From Pseudoruegeria sp. HB172150 (GTDB lineage: Bacteria > Pseudomonadota > Alphaproteobacteria > Rhodobacterales > Rhodobacteraceae), in the NCBI RefSeq assembly GCF_013184805.1, contig NZ_JAATNG010000002.1:186001-250000 (forward strand): a stretch of 64,000 nt of DNA. The letters are read 5' to 3'. Within the stretch, counting starts at the first letter, position 1. Every line of letters begins with the position of its first letter. Shown piece by piece: positions 1 through 8,472 of this stretch. The position numbers and the translations under genes were made by a program. The notes under the pieces were generated by a model. It had not been told where the DNA came from, searched no databases, and saw nothing but the letters and a program-made list of their open reading frames with translations.

Positions 1-309
1 GTTGGCGGCGAGGTTCACGGCCTCGAGCCCGGAGGCGCAGAAGCGGTTGATCGCGACGCCGGGGATCGATTCATCGAGGTCGGAGGCGAGTACCGCAGTC
101 CGCGCGAGGCAGCCGCCTTGTTCGCCGACCTGGGTGACGTTGCCCCAGATCACGTCCTCGATGGCGCCGCCGTTGATGTTGTTGCGGGATTTCACCGCGT
201 TCAGCACATCGGCCGACAGCTTGACCGCCGTGACCTCGTGCAGGGAGCCATCCTTGCGGCCTTTGCCGCGGGGGGAGCGGACGGCGTCGTAGATATAGGC
301 GTCTGTCAT
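1..309 (-). CDS. Acetyl-CoA C-acetyltransferase (thiolase), N-terminal part only
   Basis: Thiolases join two acyl-CoA units or cleave 3-ketoacyl-CoA in beta-oxidation and in acetoacetyl-CoA or polyhydroxybutyrate metabolism. The first 103 residues are present and the rest lies beyond the left edge. They start with MTDAYIYDAVRSPRGKG and reach the active-site segment NRFCASGLEAV, where Cys91 is the acyl-accepting nucleophile. The ATG at 309 follows an AAGGACC ribosome site. The gene starts 17 bases after the GST gene ends on the same strand, so the two are probably co-transcribed. The two acyl-CoA dehydrogenases further upstream fit a fatty-acid oxidation role. Family is clear; substrate chain length is not. 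Confidence 0.9.
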   Translation of the reverse strand, partial: MTDAYIYDAVRSPRGKGRKDGSLHEVTAVKLSADVLNAVKSRNNINGGAIEDVIWGNVTQVGEQGGCLARTAVLASDLDESIPGVAINRFCASGLEAVNLAAN

Positions 310-326
310 GGGGGAGGTCCTTTTCG

Positions 327-962
327 TCAGGCCCGGTCCGACGGGTTGCCGGGCATCAGGTCATAGGGGTGCTTCCAGCCATCTATGGACTGGATATTCG
401 TCAGCCAACGGTCGATGGCCGGCCATTCCGCGCGGTCAAATCCGAAGGGCTCGGGATAGAAGAGGTAGCCGCAGCAGCAAAAGTCGGCATTGGTGACGCC
501 GTCGCCGACGATCCAGTCGCGATCCTTCAGATGGGCGTCGAGAACGGCGTAGGCGGCTTTCAGGCGGCCCTTCATCACGTCGATTACCTGGGCCGGGCGT
601 TTGTCCTCGGGCAGGAAGTTCATCATGAAGCGGGTCATGCCGGCGATGCTGGACAGTTTGTGGTTGTCCCAGAGGACCCAGCGCAGAACCTCGTATTTCT
701 CATCGGGCGCGCCGCCGAACTTGCCGGTCCTGTCGGTGATGTACTGCTGGATCACGCCGGACTGGGTGAGTTTCACCTCGCCGTCGACAAGGACCGGGAC
801 TTCGCCCATCTCGTTGATATCAGAGCGGTATTCGGGGGCACGGGTCTGGCCCGCGAAGAAGTCGACATAGACCGGTTCCCAGTCGAGGCCCGAGAGGGAC
901 AGGGGCAGGGCGGCCTTGTAGGCATTGCCGGATTCGCCGAAGCAGTAGAGCTGGATTGTCAT
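327..962 (-). CDS. Glutathione S-transferase family protein
   Basis: A 211-residue protein of usual GST length. An N-terminal thioredoxin-like domain (about residues 1-83) carries the cis-proline motif EVPVL (54-58) and the glutathione-contacting QSGVIQQYI segment (67-75). A helical C-terminal domain follows (about 90-205). GSTs conjugate or isomerise electrophiles with glutathione in the cytoplasm. It lies directly upstream of the thiolase gene on the same strand, a pairing that suggests handling of reactive acyl or enal compounds, though this is inference. Substrate unknown. Confidence 0.88.
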   Translation of the reverse strand: MTIQLYCFGESGNAYKAALPLSLSGLDWEPVYVDFFAGQTRAPEYRSDINEMGEVPVLVDGEVKLTQSGVIQQYITDRTGKFGGAPDEKYEVLRWVLWDNHKLSSIAGMTRFMMNFLPEDKRPAQVIDVMKGRLKAAYAVLDAHLKDRDWIVGDGVTNADFCCCGYLFYPEPFGFDRAEWPAIDRWLTNIQSIDGWKHPYDLMPGNPSDRA

Positions 963-1117
963 TCTGCGGGTATCCCTTCAATGGGCGCGTGGAAGGCGCC
1001 GAGATTTCGCGAATTTGCCGAGAAAAAGTCTGGGTTCGGTAACCGGCTGTTAACGGTTGCGGGCCGATGATGTCGGTGCGGTACAGGCTGGCGAGCCGAT
1101 GACCGTACGAGAAGGAA

Positions 1118-1158
1118 CCCCGCCGTGTCATCAGCGGCATCGGACAGACGCGGCGGGG
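1118..1158 (-). terminator. Hairpin downstream of the acyl-CoA dehydrogenase gene
   Basis: Twelve-base arms (1118-1129 and 1147-1158) pair with one mismatch around a 17-base loop. Read on the minus strand the hairpin is followed by TTCCTTCTC, a pyrimidine-rich but not pure T run. It lies 73 bases past the stop of the gene ending at 1231 and before the GST gene. The rest of 963-1230 shows no credible gene. Confidence 0.45.
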
Positions 1159-1230
1159 CGGACTGGAGTGAGTGCCGGGCCTCTTCTCGTCCCAACCACG
1201 CACGAGACGACTTATACGGTTGCTCACCAC

Positions 1231-2382
1231 TCACGGCTTCGCCTCGGCGAACCCACGGGAGATCAGTTCTTTCATGATCTCGTTCGTGCCACCGTATATG
1301 CGCTGGATACGAGCGTCGGTCCACATCTCGCCGACCTCGTATTCGGTCATATAGCCATACCCGCCGAAAAGCTGGAGGCATTCATCTAGGATGGTGCCCT
1401 GTGCCTCGCTAAGCCAGAGCTTGGCCATTGCGGCCTTCTCCACCGTCAGCTTGGCCTGCAGGTGCTCTGAAATGCACTGGTCGAGGAAGGCGCGGGACAC
1501 CTCGGCCTTTGTCTGGCATTCGGCGAGTTTGAAGCGGGTGTTCTGGAACTGCATGATCGGGCCGCCGAAGGCCTGCCGCTCGCGGCAATAGGCCATCGTG
1601 CGTTCCAGCGCGCCGTCGATGGCGCCCATGGCGCCGCAGGCGATGATCAACCGCTCCTGCGGGAGCTGCTGCATCATCTGGTAGAAGCCCTTGCCCTCGT
1701 CCTGGCCGAGGATGTTCTCGGGCGGGACTTCGACATTGTCGAAGAACAGCTCGGAGGTGTCCGCGGCGTGGCAGCCGATCTTTTCGAGGTTGCGCCCGCG
1801 TGAGAAGCCTTCGGCCCCGTCGGTTTCGACCACCACGAGCGAGGTCCCTTTGGCACCGGCCTTGGGGTCGGTCTTGGCGGCGACGACGATCAGGTTGGCG
1901 TGCTGACCGTTGGTGATGAAGACCTTCTGGCCGGAGACGCGGTAGGCATTGCCCTCGCGCACGGCTTTGGTCTTGATCGCCTGCACGTCGGAACCGGCAG
2001 ACGGTTCGGTCATCGCCAGTGCGCCGACCAGTTCACCGGACACCATTCTGGGCAGCCAGCGCTTTTTCTGGTCCTCGGTGCCGTAGGCGAGGATGTAATG
2101 GGCGACGATGCCGGAATGGATGCCGTGACCCCAGCTTGCGAGGTTGGCGCGGGTGCCTTCCATCAGGATGACGGCCTCGTGGCCGAAGTCGCCGCCGGCG
2201 CCACCGTATTCCTCGGGGATCGAGGGGCAGAGCAGGCCAAGTTCGCCGGCCTCTGCCCATGTGGACCGGTCCATCTCGCCCTGTTCGCGCCACTTGGCGA
2301 AACGGGGTTTCCATTCATCGGTGATGAATTTGCGGGTCATGTCGGCGAGCATCCGGTGCTCGTCGGTCATCCAGCCGGTCAT
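1231..2382 (-). CDS. Acyl-CoA dehydrogenase, long-chain (LCAD-like) type
   Basis: A 383-residue FAD-dependent acyl-CoA dehydrogenase, making the trans-2-enoyl-CoA and passing electrons to ETF. It has the FAD/substrate motif [12 protein letters not shown] (121-132) and the C-terminal [15 protein letters not shown]. At the position where medium- and short-chain enzymes carry the catalytic glutamate (YEGT), this protein has Gly364. It instead has LPQERLIIA with Glu243, the placement of the catalytic base known for long-chain and isovaleryl-CoA dehydrogenases. It is the first of two acyl-CoA dehydrogenases here, with a thiolase downstream. Chain-length preference is inferred from the motif only. 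Confidence 0.93.
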   Translation of the reverse strand: MTGWMTDEHRMLADMTRKFITDEWKPRFAKWREQGEMDRSTWAEAGELGLLCPSIPEEYGGAGGDFGHEAVILMEGTRANLASWGHGIHSGIVAHYILAYGTEDQKKRWLPRMVSGELVGALAMTEPSAGSDVQAIKTKAVREGNAYRVSGQKVFITNGQHANLIVVAAKTDPKAGAKGTSLVVVETDGAEGFSRGRNLEKIGCHAADTSELFFDNVEVPPENILGQDEGKGFYQMMQQLPQERLIIACGAMGAIDGALERTMAYCRERQAFGGPIMQFQNTRFKLAECQTKAEVSRAFLDQCISEHLQAKLTVEKAAMAKLWLSEAQGTILDECLQLFGGYGYMTEYEVGEMWTDARIQRIYGGTNEIMKELISRGFAEAKP

Positions 2383-2400
2383 CCTCCCATTGCCTCCCTG

Positions 2401-2613
2401 TCAGCGTTTTCGGGCGGGCAGCTCGGCCGAGAAAAGCCGCAGCCGCGCGACGAGGTTTTCCTCGTCGGTGACACTGTCGAAATGTTCGAAGATGAAGGAA
2501 AGCGCCTCGCCCTCGGTGAACCCGGACTCGGCGGCGAAGCGCCTGAGCCGGCGATAAGCGTCTTCGGTCATGGCGGCGTTGAATCGCCGTGTGAGCCGGA
2601 AGCGTTTCGGCAT
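2401..2613 (-). CDS. Small basic protein, possible ribbon-helix-helix fold
   Basis: A 70-residue basic protein beginning MPKRFRLTRRFNAAMTEDAY. The layout is a short beta-strand-like stretch, then the helix AYRRLRRFAAES, a turn and the helix EGEALSFIFEHF, which resembles the MetJ/Arc ribbon-helix-helix arrangement of small DNA-binding proteins. I cannot confirm this without a profile search. It lies between the two acyl-CoA dehydrogenases on the same strand, 18 bases before the downstream one, so it probably belongs to the same transcript and might regulate it. Confidence 0.6.
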   Translation of the reverse strand: MPKRFRLTRRFNAAMTEDAYRRLRRFAAESGFTEGEALSFIFEHFDSVTDEENLVARLRLFSAELPARKR

Positions 2614-2684
2614 CGTCTCTCCCCTGACGTGCCCTCCCGGATGCGTTGCCGGGAGGGACTCCGTGAGTGGCCCTCCCCGGCGAA

Positions 2685-4463
2685 CTAGAAGTTCGCGGCG
2701 TCCAGCGCCATCACCGGTTCTGCGCCGGATTGGATGCGTGCCAGATGCATGGCCGTGGCGGGCAATTGTCGCGCCATGTAATAGCGGCCCGTCGCCAGCT
2801 TTGCCTCATAGAACGCTGCGTCACTGGTTCCCGAATCCAGGGCTGACTGCGCGGCAACCGCCATCCGCGACCACATCAGGCCAAGGCAGACATGGCCGAA
2901 GAGCAGCATGAAGTCGTAGGAGCCCGAGAGTGCGTTGTTCGGATTCTTCATGCCGTTCTGCATGAAGTACATTCCGGCGGCCTGCAGGTTCTTGGACGCG
3001 TCCTTGAGCGGATCGAGGAAGCCGGCCTTGAGGGCTTCGTTGTCCCCGTTTTCCTTGATGAAGGTCTTCACCATGTCGAAGAAGGCCATGACAGTCTTGC
3101 CGCCGTTCTGCGCCAGCTTGCGGCCGACGAGGTCGAGCGACTGGATGCCGTTGGTGCCCTCGTAGATCATGGTGATCCGGGCGTCACGGACGAACTGCTC
3201 GATGCCCCATTCGCGGGTGAAACCGGAACCGCCGAGCGTCTGCTGCGCCAGAACGGTGGTCTCGAAGCCTTTGTCAGTCAGGAAACCCTTGATGACCGGG
3301 GTCAGCAGGGAAACCATCGCTTCAGCCTCGGCATCGCCGTTGCGGCGCGCCTCGTCGATCATCATGGCGCCCCAGTAGACGAAGGCGCGGCCGCCCTCGA
3401 CGAAGCTTTTCTGATCCATCAGGCCACGGCGCACGTCCGGGTGGACGATGATCGGGTCGGCGGGGCCGTCGGGGTTCTTGACCCCGGTGACGTCCCGGCC
3501 CTGCAGCCGGTCCTTGGCGAAGCCGAGCGCGTTTTCATAGGCGACGGCGGCCTGCGACAGGCCCTGGATGCCGACGCCGAGCCGCGCCTCGTTCATCATC
3601 GTGAACATGGCGCGCATGCCCTTGTGGAGCTCGCCGATCAGGAAGCCGGTAGCGCCGTCGTAGTTCATGACGCAGGTGGCGTTGCCGTGGATGCCCATCT
3701 TTTCCTCGAGCCCGCCGCAGGACACGGCATTGCGCTCGCCGAGGGAGCCGTCCTCGTTCACCATGAATTTCGGCACGATGAAAAGCGAGATCCCCTTGGT
3801 GCCTTCGCCGCCGCCGGGAGCCTTGGCGAGGACAAGGTGGATGATATTCTCTGACAGGTCGTGTTCGCCGGCGGAAATCCAGATCTTGGAGCCGGAAATC
3901 CTGTAGCTGCCGTCGTCCTGCGGTTCCGCCTTGGTGCGGATCAGGCCGAGGTCGGTGCCGCAATGCGGCTCTGTCAGGTTCATGGTGCCGGACCATTTGC
4001 CTTCGACCATGTTCGGCAGGTAGGTGGCCTTCTGCTGGTCGGAACCGTGGGTATGGATCGCCGAATAGGCGCCATGCGTCAGGCCCTGATACATGTTGAA
4101 GGCCATGTTGGCAGAGACGAACATCTCGCCAACCGCGGAGGCCAGAAGATAAGGCATCCCCTGGCCGCCATATTCGGGATCCGCATCGAGCCCCATCCAG
4201 CCGCCTTCGCGCAACTGGTCATAGGCGCCCTTGAACCCCTCGGGTGTGCGGACCACCCCGTTTTCCAGCGTGCATCCCTGACGGTCACCGACCGTGTTCA
4301 GCGGATGCAGGATCTCCGACGCGATCTTGCCGGCTTCTTCCAGGACCGGACCCGTAAAGTCGGGCTCCAGGTCTTCGTAGCCGGGGATCCCGGCCTCGGT
4401 CACTTTCAGCACCTCGTGCAGAAGAAACTGCTGATCTCTCAGCGGTGGCGTGTAGCTGGACAT
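2685..4463 (-). CDS. Acyl-CoA dehydrogenase with C-terminal extension, DmdC-like
   Basis: A 592-residue flavoprotein of the long acyl-CoA dehydrogenase family that includes DmdC, the methylmercaptopropionyl-CoA dehydrogenase of DMSP demethylation in roseobacters. The core shows [14 protein letters not shown] (161-174) and the catalytic-base motif YEGTNGIQ with Glu435. The last 140 or so residues form the extra helical domain of this family. Roseobacter genomes usually hold several paralogs, most acting in general fatty-acid oxidation, and no dmdB or dmdD lies nearby, so a DMSP role is not shown. Two MerR genes sit directly upstream in the same orientation; the first is 24 bases away and could regulate it. 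Confidence 0.92.
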   Translation of the reverse strand: MSSYTPPLRDQQFLLHEVLKVTEAGIPGYEDLEPDFTGPVLEEAGKIASEILHPLNTVGDRQGCTLENGVVRTPEGFKGAYDQLREGGWMGLDADPEYGGQGMPYLLASAVGEMFVSANMAFNMYQGLTHGAYSAIHTHGSDQQKATYLPNMVEGKWSGTMNLTEPHCGTDLGLIRTKAEPQDDGSYRISGSKIWISAGEHDLSENIIHLVLAKAPGGGEGTKGISLFIVPKFMVNEDGSLGERNAVSCGGLEEKMGIHGNATCVMNYDGATGFLIGELHKGMRAMFTMMNEARLGVGIQGLSQAAVAYENALGFAKDRLQGRDVTGVKNPDGPADPIIVHPDVRRGLMDQKSFVEGGRAFVYWGAMMIDEARRNGDAEAEAMVSLLTPVIKGFLTDKGFETTVLAQQTLGGSGFTREWGIEQFVRDARITMIYEGTNGIQSLDLVGRKLAQNGGKTVMAFFDMVKTFIKENGDNEALKAGFLDPLKDASKNLQAAGMYFMQNGMKNPNNALSGSYDFMLLFGHVCLGLMWSRMAVAAQSALDSGTSDAAFYEAKLATGRYYMARQLPATAMHLARIQSGAEPVMALDAANF

Positions 4464-4487
4464 TTGGGGGGCTCCTCCCGGGTGGTC

Positions 4488-4880
4488 TTACTCGGCAGCT
4501 TTCTTGAAGGACGCGATCACCTTGGCGCCCGCATCGAGCTGGGCCTTCAGGTCGTCGATCGTTTCGCTCAGCTCGTCGCGCTGGCGTTCCATATCGTCCA
4601 GACGCAGTTTCGCAGCCTCGTAGACCTGCAGGAACTGTTCCTGCTCGCCGCCGTCGGAATCATAGAGATCCAGCAGCTGGCGGATCTCTTCAAGCGAGAA
4701 TCCGAAGCGCTTGCCGCGCAGGATCAGCTTGAGACGACCACGGTCGCGGCGGGTGAAAAGCCGCTTGTTGCCCTGACGGATCGGGGCGAGGAGTTCTTTG
4801 GATTCATAAAATCGCAGGGTGCGCGGCGTTACCTCGAACGCATCGCACATCTCGCGGATGGTCATGACGTCTTCGGTCAT
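4488..4880 (-). CDS. MerR family transcriptional regulator
   Basis: 130 residues. The N-terminal winged helix-turn-helix MTIREMCDAFEVTPRTLRFY (6-25) is followed by the MerR core RGKRFGFSLEEIRQLLDLYD and a long dimerisation coiled coil (about 75-125). The C-terminal segment has no cysteines, so metal sensing is unlikely; an acyl-CoA or redox signal is possible. The ATG at 4880 follows GAGAGG at good spacing. It resembles the MerR protein encoded at 4990-5385, so the two are probably an ancient tandem duplication. The DmdC-like gene begins 24 bases downstream. Confidence 0.92.
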   Translation of the reverse strand: MTEDVMTIREMCDAFEVTPRTLRFYESKELLAPIRQGNKRLFTRRDRGRLKLILRGKRFGFSLEEIRQLLDLYDSDGGEQEQFLQVYEAAKLRLDDMERQRDELSETIDDLKAQLDAGAKVIASFKKAAE

Positions 4881-4894
4881 GAATGCCTCTCATT

Positions 4895-4923
4895 TAGATA
4901 GTACAACTGTCGTTTTCTGTCAC
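4895..4923 (-). promoter_or_regulatory. Possible sigma-70 promoter of the MerR gene
   Basis: Read on the minus strand: GTGACA (4923-4918), a 17-base spacer and TATCTA (4900-4895), just upstream of the MerR start at 4880. The interval also contains the short direct repeat GACAG-N5-GACAG. Spacing is ideal but the -10 box matches only four of six positions. Confidence 0.4.
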
Positions 4924-4989
4924 GTGCGCTGACTTGGATGGTAAGCCGGGGCGCATCAAGAGCAAGGTTACGTAGCGGTCACCGAAACG

Positions 4990-5385
4990 TCACGTCACAA
5001 TTCGCTGCGCAGGGGCTTCTCCAAGCTCTGCCGCAACAGAGTCACGCATTTCGCGTAACTCGTTCATCGCCGCATCCAGCTCGTCTCGCTGCTGCTGCAA
5101 GACTTTCAGTTGCCGGTCGGCAAGTTCGACCAGCACCGCCATTTGCGTATTGGACCCCTGGCTGTCGTAGATTTCCAGCCACTGGCGGATCTCTTCGAGG
5201 GAGAAACCCCATCGCCTGCCACGCAGGATCAGGGTCATCCGCGCCACTTCGCGTCCGGTATAGAAACGCGAGCGGCCTTCGCGGTCAGGTGCCAGAAGCT
5301 CGATATATTCGTAGTAACGTAAGGTCCTCGGCGTTACGTCGAACTTGGCGCACATCTCTTTGAATGACAGGCGGGTTTCGGACAT
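4990..5385 (-). CDS. MerR family transcriptional regulator (second of a pair)
   Basis: 131 residues from the ATG at 5385. An ATG five codons earlier (5400) is in frame, but the AGGAG inside those codons is the natural ribosome site for 5385. The helix-turn-helix SFKEMCAKFDVTPRTLRYYE and the segment RGRRWGFSLEEIRQWLEIYD closely match the neighbouring MerR protein, and a coiled coil follows (about 80-120). There is no metal-binding cysteine cluster. Likely controls itself and/or the fatty-acid genes downstream or the thioesterase operon opposite; an inverted repeat at 5508-5529 lies in that divergent interval. Confidence 0.92.
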   Translation of the reverse strand: MSETRLSFKEMCAKFDVTPRTLRYYEYIELLAPDREGRSRFYTGREVARMTLILRGRRWGFSLEEIRQWLEIYDSQGSNTQMAVLVELADRQLKVLQQQRDELDAAMNELREMRDSVAAELGEAPAQRIVT

Positions 5386-5507
5386 CGGCGGACTCCTCAT
5401 GTCGCAGCGTAAGCCAGCCTGCGGCGCCGTTCAATCTCTGAGCGACGCTTCCGCAGGATGGCCGGCAAGGCGTCGCACCCGGGATTAGGACGCGAAGACA
5501 GGTGACG

Positions 5508-5529
5508 CAATGCGATCTGTGTCGCATTG
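5508..5529. promoter_or_regulatory. Perfect inverted repeat, candidate operator
   Basis: CAATGCGA (5508-5515) and TCGCATTG (5522-5529) are exact reverse complements around a six-base centre. The site lies between the divergent MerR gene (start 5385) and the thioesterase/MATE operon (start 5598). It may be the binding site of the MerR protein or another dimeric regulator; no T run follows, so a terminator is less likely. Confidence 0.5.
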
Positions 5530-5597
5530 AAAAGAATGGCTTGAAGTGGCCGAAGCGTGGGAGGATGAATCGGGCCCACCCTTTTGGAGTCGCCATC

Positions 5598-6032
5598 ATG
5601 CCAGTGCCGCCGGATCAGTCGCTGAAGATCGCCCGCCAGTTTATCGAGGCGCTGCCCTTCGCGCAGGCGCTGGGGATGGAGCTGGTTTCCATCGGCGAGG
5701 GACGGGCCGAGGTGTCGATGCCTTACGACGAACGGCTGATCGGCGATCCGGGGACCGGGGTGATCGGCGGCGGCGCGGTTTCGGCGCTGCTGGACACATG
5801 CAGCGGGACCGCGGTGATGAGCCATCCGGATGCCACGCCAGGGACGGCGACGCTGGATCTGCGTATCGACTACATGCGGCCGGCGACGCCTGGGCAGCGG
5901 ATCACCGCGCGGGCGGAATGCTACCATGTGACCCGCTCGGTCGCCTTCGTCCGCGCCACCGCGATGGACGAGGACGAGGAGCGCCCCGTCGCCTCGGCCT
6001 CGGGCGCCTTTACCGTGGAGCGGAGCGCATGA
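5598..6032 (+). CDS. PaaI-family hotdog thioesterase
   Basis: 144 residues from the ATG at 5598, chosen because GGAG lies eight bases upstream; upstream in-frame ATGs have no ribosome site. It has the hotdog fold signature [20 protein letters not shown] followed by [12 protein letters not shown]. PaaI-type enzymes hydrolyse acyl-CoA thioesters, for example hydroxyphenylacetyl-CoA. The first position of the usual HGG motif is Gly here, while the catalytic-type Asp (LLDT) is retained. Its stop overlaps the start of a second hotdog gene by ATGA, so the two are translationally coupled, perhaps as subunits of a heteromer. Confidence 0.88.
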   Translation: MPVPPDQSLKIARQFIEALPFAQALGMELVSIGEGRAEVSMPYDERLIGDPGTGVIGGGAVSALLDTCSGTAVMSHPDATPGTATLDLRIDYMRPATPGQRITARAECYHVTRSVAFVRATAMDEDEERPVASASGAFTVERSA

Positions 6033-6541
6033 AGCGCGGGCGTCCGGAACCGGTTCAGGTGGTCAAGCAGCGGCGCGACGGAGCGCTGAAGGCACTTGTC
6101 GAGGGCGTGCCGTTCATCCGCTTTCTCGGCATCAGTTTCGAGCGCCACGGCGACGAGCTAACTGCGCTGATGGCCTATGACGACAAGCTGATCGGCAATC
6201 CGATGCTTCCGGCGCTGCATGGCGGGGCGACTGCGTCGTTCCTGGAGGTGGCGGCGGTGATCGAGTTGTCCTGGTCATGGCTCTGGGAGGATATCGAGTC
6301 GGGCCGGATCGATCCGGCGACGATCAGCCCCGAGAACCTGCCGCGGCTGCCGAAGACCATTGACTTCACCATCGACTACCTGCGTGCGGGGCTGCCGCGG
6401 GACGCCTATGCGCGGGCGCGGGTGACGCGGTCGGGGCGGCGCTATGCCTCGGTCGTGGTCGAGGCGTGGCAGGACAACCGCACGCGGCCCTTCGCCCATG
6501 CGCTGGGGCATTTCCTGATGCCCTCCAAACCCGCGCCATGA
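6029..6541 (+). CDS. Second PaaI-like hotdog thioesterase
   Basis: 170 residues, coupled by ATGA overlaps both to the hotdog gene upstream and to the MATE gene downstream. It shares the layout of its neighbour: [20 protein letters not shown] holds the intact HGG, but Glu replaces the usual Asp, then [16 protein letters not shown]. So one paralog keeps Asp and the other keeps HGG, which would fit complementary subunits; this is inference. It has a longer central insertion (about 75-110) than the first protein. Confidence 0.85.
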   Translation: MKRGRPEPVQVVKQRRDGALKALVEGVPFIRFLGISFERHGDELTALMAYDDKLIGNPMLPALHGGATASFLEVAAVIELSWSWLWEDIESGRIDPATISPENLPRLPKTIDFTIDYLRAGLPRDAYARARVTRSGRRYASVVVEAWQDNRTRPFAHALGHFLMPSKPAP

Positions 6542-7863
6542 GTGGGGCGACCGCAGAGAGCGCCGGCCCGCTGACGCACGGCCGGGTGCTGAAGATTGCG
6601 CTGCCGATCGTCCTGTCCAATGCCACCGTGCCGATCCTGGGGGCGGTGGATACCGGTGTGGTGGGCCAGATGGGACTGGCCGCGCCGATCGGGGCGGTCG
6701 GGATCGGCGCGGTGATCCTATCGACGATCTACTGGGTCTTCGGGTTCCTGCGGATGGGCACGACCGGGCTGGTGGCGCAGGCCAAGGGCGCGGGCGAGAC
6801 CGCCGAGACCGGCGCGATGCTGATGCGCGGGATCCTGTTCGCTGCCGCGGCGGGGACGGCGCTGGTGCTGCTGCAGGCGGCGATCTTCTGGGGCGCGTTC
6901 AGGCTGTCGCCGGCGTCGGCAGAGGTCGAGGACCTGGCGCGGCAATACTTGGCGATCCGGATCTGGGGTGCGCCGGCGGCGATCGGGCTTTATGCCGTGA
7001 CCGGCTGGCTGATCGGGATGGAGCGGACCCGCGGCGTGCTGGTGATGCAGCTGTGGATGAACGGGCTGAACATCGTCTTCGATTTCTGGTTCGTGCTGGG
7101 GCTGGGCTGGGGTGTCGAGGGCGTGGCAATCGCCACCCTGATCGCCGAGTGGAGCGGGCTGGCGATGGGGCTGTGGCTGTGCCGCGCGGCGTTCGGCGGC
7201 GACCAGTGGCGCGACTGGGCGCGGGTGTTCGACGCGGCGCGGCTGAAGCGGATGATGGCGGTGAATACCGATATCATGATCCGCTCGGTGCTGCTGACAG
7301 GGTCGTTCATGACCTTCCTGTTCCTGGCGGCGGATCTGGGGGACGTGACGCTGGCGGCGAACCAGGTGCTGGTGCAGTTCCTGGAGATCACGGCCTTCGC
7401 GCTGGATGGGTTCGCGTTCTCGGCCGAGGCGCTGGTGGGCGCGGCCGTGGGCGCGAAGGACCGAATGGCGGTGCGGCGGGCTGCGGTGATCTCTTCGGAA
7501 TGGGGTGTCGGCGGGGCGGTGCTGCTGGGGCTGGTGTTCTGGCTGGCGGGGCCGGCGATCATCGACCTGATGACCACCTCGGAGGCGGTGCGGGCGGAGG
7601 CGCGGGCATATCTGGGCTGGCTGGTGGTGGCGCCGGTGCTGGCGGTGGCGTCCTACATGCTGGACGGGGTCTATTTCGGGGCCACCTGGACCCGCGAGAT
7701 GCGCTGGGCGATGCTGCAGGCGGTGGCGGTCTATGTGGTGGCTCTGGTGCTCCTGCCGATGTGGCTGGGCAATCACGGGCTGTGGCTGTCGCTGATGATC
7801 CTGAACCTGGCGCGGGGGGTGACGCTGGGGCTGCGCTATCCGCGGCTGGAGGCGGCGGTCTGA
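6538..7863 (+). CDS. MATE family efflux transporter (DinF-like)
   Basis: A 441-residue inner-membrane protein with about 12 hydrophobic segments, typical of MATE Na+ or H+ antiporters that export drugs and metabolites. The N-terminus (LKIALPIVLSNATVPILGAV) and the repeat near residue 240 (VNTDIMIRSVLLTGSF) mark the two MATE halves of the DinF branch. The ATG at 6538 overlaps the upstream thioesterase stop, so pump and thioesterases are one transcript. The coupling suggests that the thioesterase product, or a toxic free acid, is exported; that link is inference. Confidence 0.93.
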   Translation: MSGATAESAGPLTHGRVLKIALPIVLSNATVPILGAVDTGVVGQMGLAAPIGAVGIGAVILSTIYWVFGFLRMGTTGLVAQAKGAGETAETGAMLMRGILFAAAAGTALVLLQAAIFWGAFRLSPASAEVEDLARQYLAIRIWGAPAAIGLYAVTGWLIGMERTRGVLVMQLWMNGLNIVFDFWFVLGLGWGVEGVAIATLIAEWSGLAMGLWLCRAAFGGDQWRDWARVFDAARLKRMMAVNTDIMIRSVLLTGSFMTFLFLAADLGDVTLAANQVLVQFLEITAFALDGFAFSAEALVGAAVGAKDRMAVRRAAVISSEWGVGGAVLLGLVFWLAGPAIIDLMTTSEAVRAEARAYLGWLVVAPVLAVASYMLDGVYFGATWTREMRWAMLQAVAVYVVALVLLPMWLGNHGLWLSLMILNLARGVTLGLRYPRLEAAV

Positions 7864-8029
7864 GGGGCGTCCCCATGGGGACGGGGGGTCAAGTGGTTGA
7901 TTTCAGGCGTGTTAGCGCAAACGTGGGTGTGCGGACAGCGGACTGAAACGGGCGCTGCCGCGCAAGGCTATTGTCCCTTCTGGTGGCGCGATGCGCTCGC
8001 CCGACGGTGTGCCGGTGGCGGGGTCCGGA

Positions 8030-8111
8030 GCCTCCGGCGGGGATATTTTCAACCAGAAGAAGCGGACGCGGATCTGCCCTTCTTCTGGTCCGAAATATCC
8101 CCGCCGGAGGC
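8030..8111. repeat. Long imperfect inverted repeat between convergent genes
   Basis: The left arm begins GCCTCCGGCGGGGATATTT (8030-8048); the right arm holds its exact reverse complement (8093-8111). After three mismatched bases the pairing resumes for 11 more bases (ACCAGAAGAAG), giving 33-base arms around an 18-base centre. It sits between the MATE gene and arsC, which converge. Sequences of the type CCTCCGGCGGGGATATTT recur in Rhodobacterales intergenic DNA, as I recall, so this is probably a dispersed REP-like element that may also act as a two-way terminator. The remainder of 7864-8124 holds only a 14-base palindrome (7869-7882). Confidence 0.75.
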
Positions 8112-8124
8112 AGGAAAGTTCCAG

Positions 8125-8472
8125 TTACAGGATCTCCAGCACCGCTTCGGGCGGGCGGCCGAGCGCGGCCTTGCCGTTCGCGAAGACCACCGGGCGCTCG
8201 ATGAGTTTCGGCGTTGCGGCCATTGCGGCGATCAGGGTGGCCTCGTCGCTGTCCTTCGAAAGCCCCTGGTCCCGGAATTCCTTTTCCTTCACCCGCATCA
8301 GGCCGATGGCGGGCAGGCCAAGGAGGGCGAGCGCGTCGCGGATCTCTGCCTCGGTGGGCGCGTCCTCGAGATAGCGGCGCTCGGTGATCCGGGCGCCCTT
8401 GTCCTGCAGCAGCGCGAGGGTCTCGCGCGACTTGGTGCAGCGCGGGTTGTGCCAGATGGTGACCTCGGTCAT
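8125..8472 (-). CDS. arsC: Arsenate reductase (ArsC) family protein
   Basis: 115 residues with the glutaredoxin-like ArsC fold. The motif [14 protein letters not shown] contains the reactive cysteine (Cys12), and the C-terminal segment has the conserved ERPVVF arginine-containing motif. In true ArsC the cysteine and three arginines reduce arsenate with glutathione and glutaredoxin. The start overlaps the pyrD stop by ATGA and no other ars gene is nearby, so it could equally be a YfgD-like or Spx-like relative. Enzyme family is clear, arsenic role unproven. Confidence 0.85.
   Translation of the reverse strand: MTEVTIWHNPRCTKSRETLALLQDKGARITERRYLEDAPTEAEIRDALALLGLPAIGLMRVKEKEFRDQGLSKDSDEATLIAAMAATPKLIERPVVFANGKAALGRPPEAVLEIL

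Noticed and set aside
2685-4463. Calling the long acyl-CoA dehydrogenase dmdC
   Set aside because: No dmdA, dmdB or dmdD gene lies nearby, and roseobacters carry several paralogs used in fatty-acid oxidation.
8125-8472. An arsenic-resistance operon
   Set aside because: Only an ArsC-family protein coupled to pyrD; no arsB, arsH or metal-type ArsR is present, and the ArsR at 40360 lacks metal cysteines.
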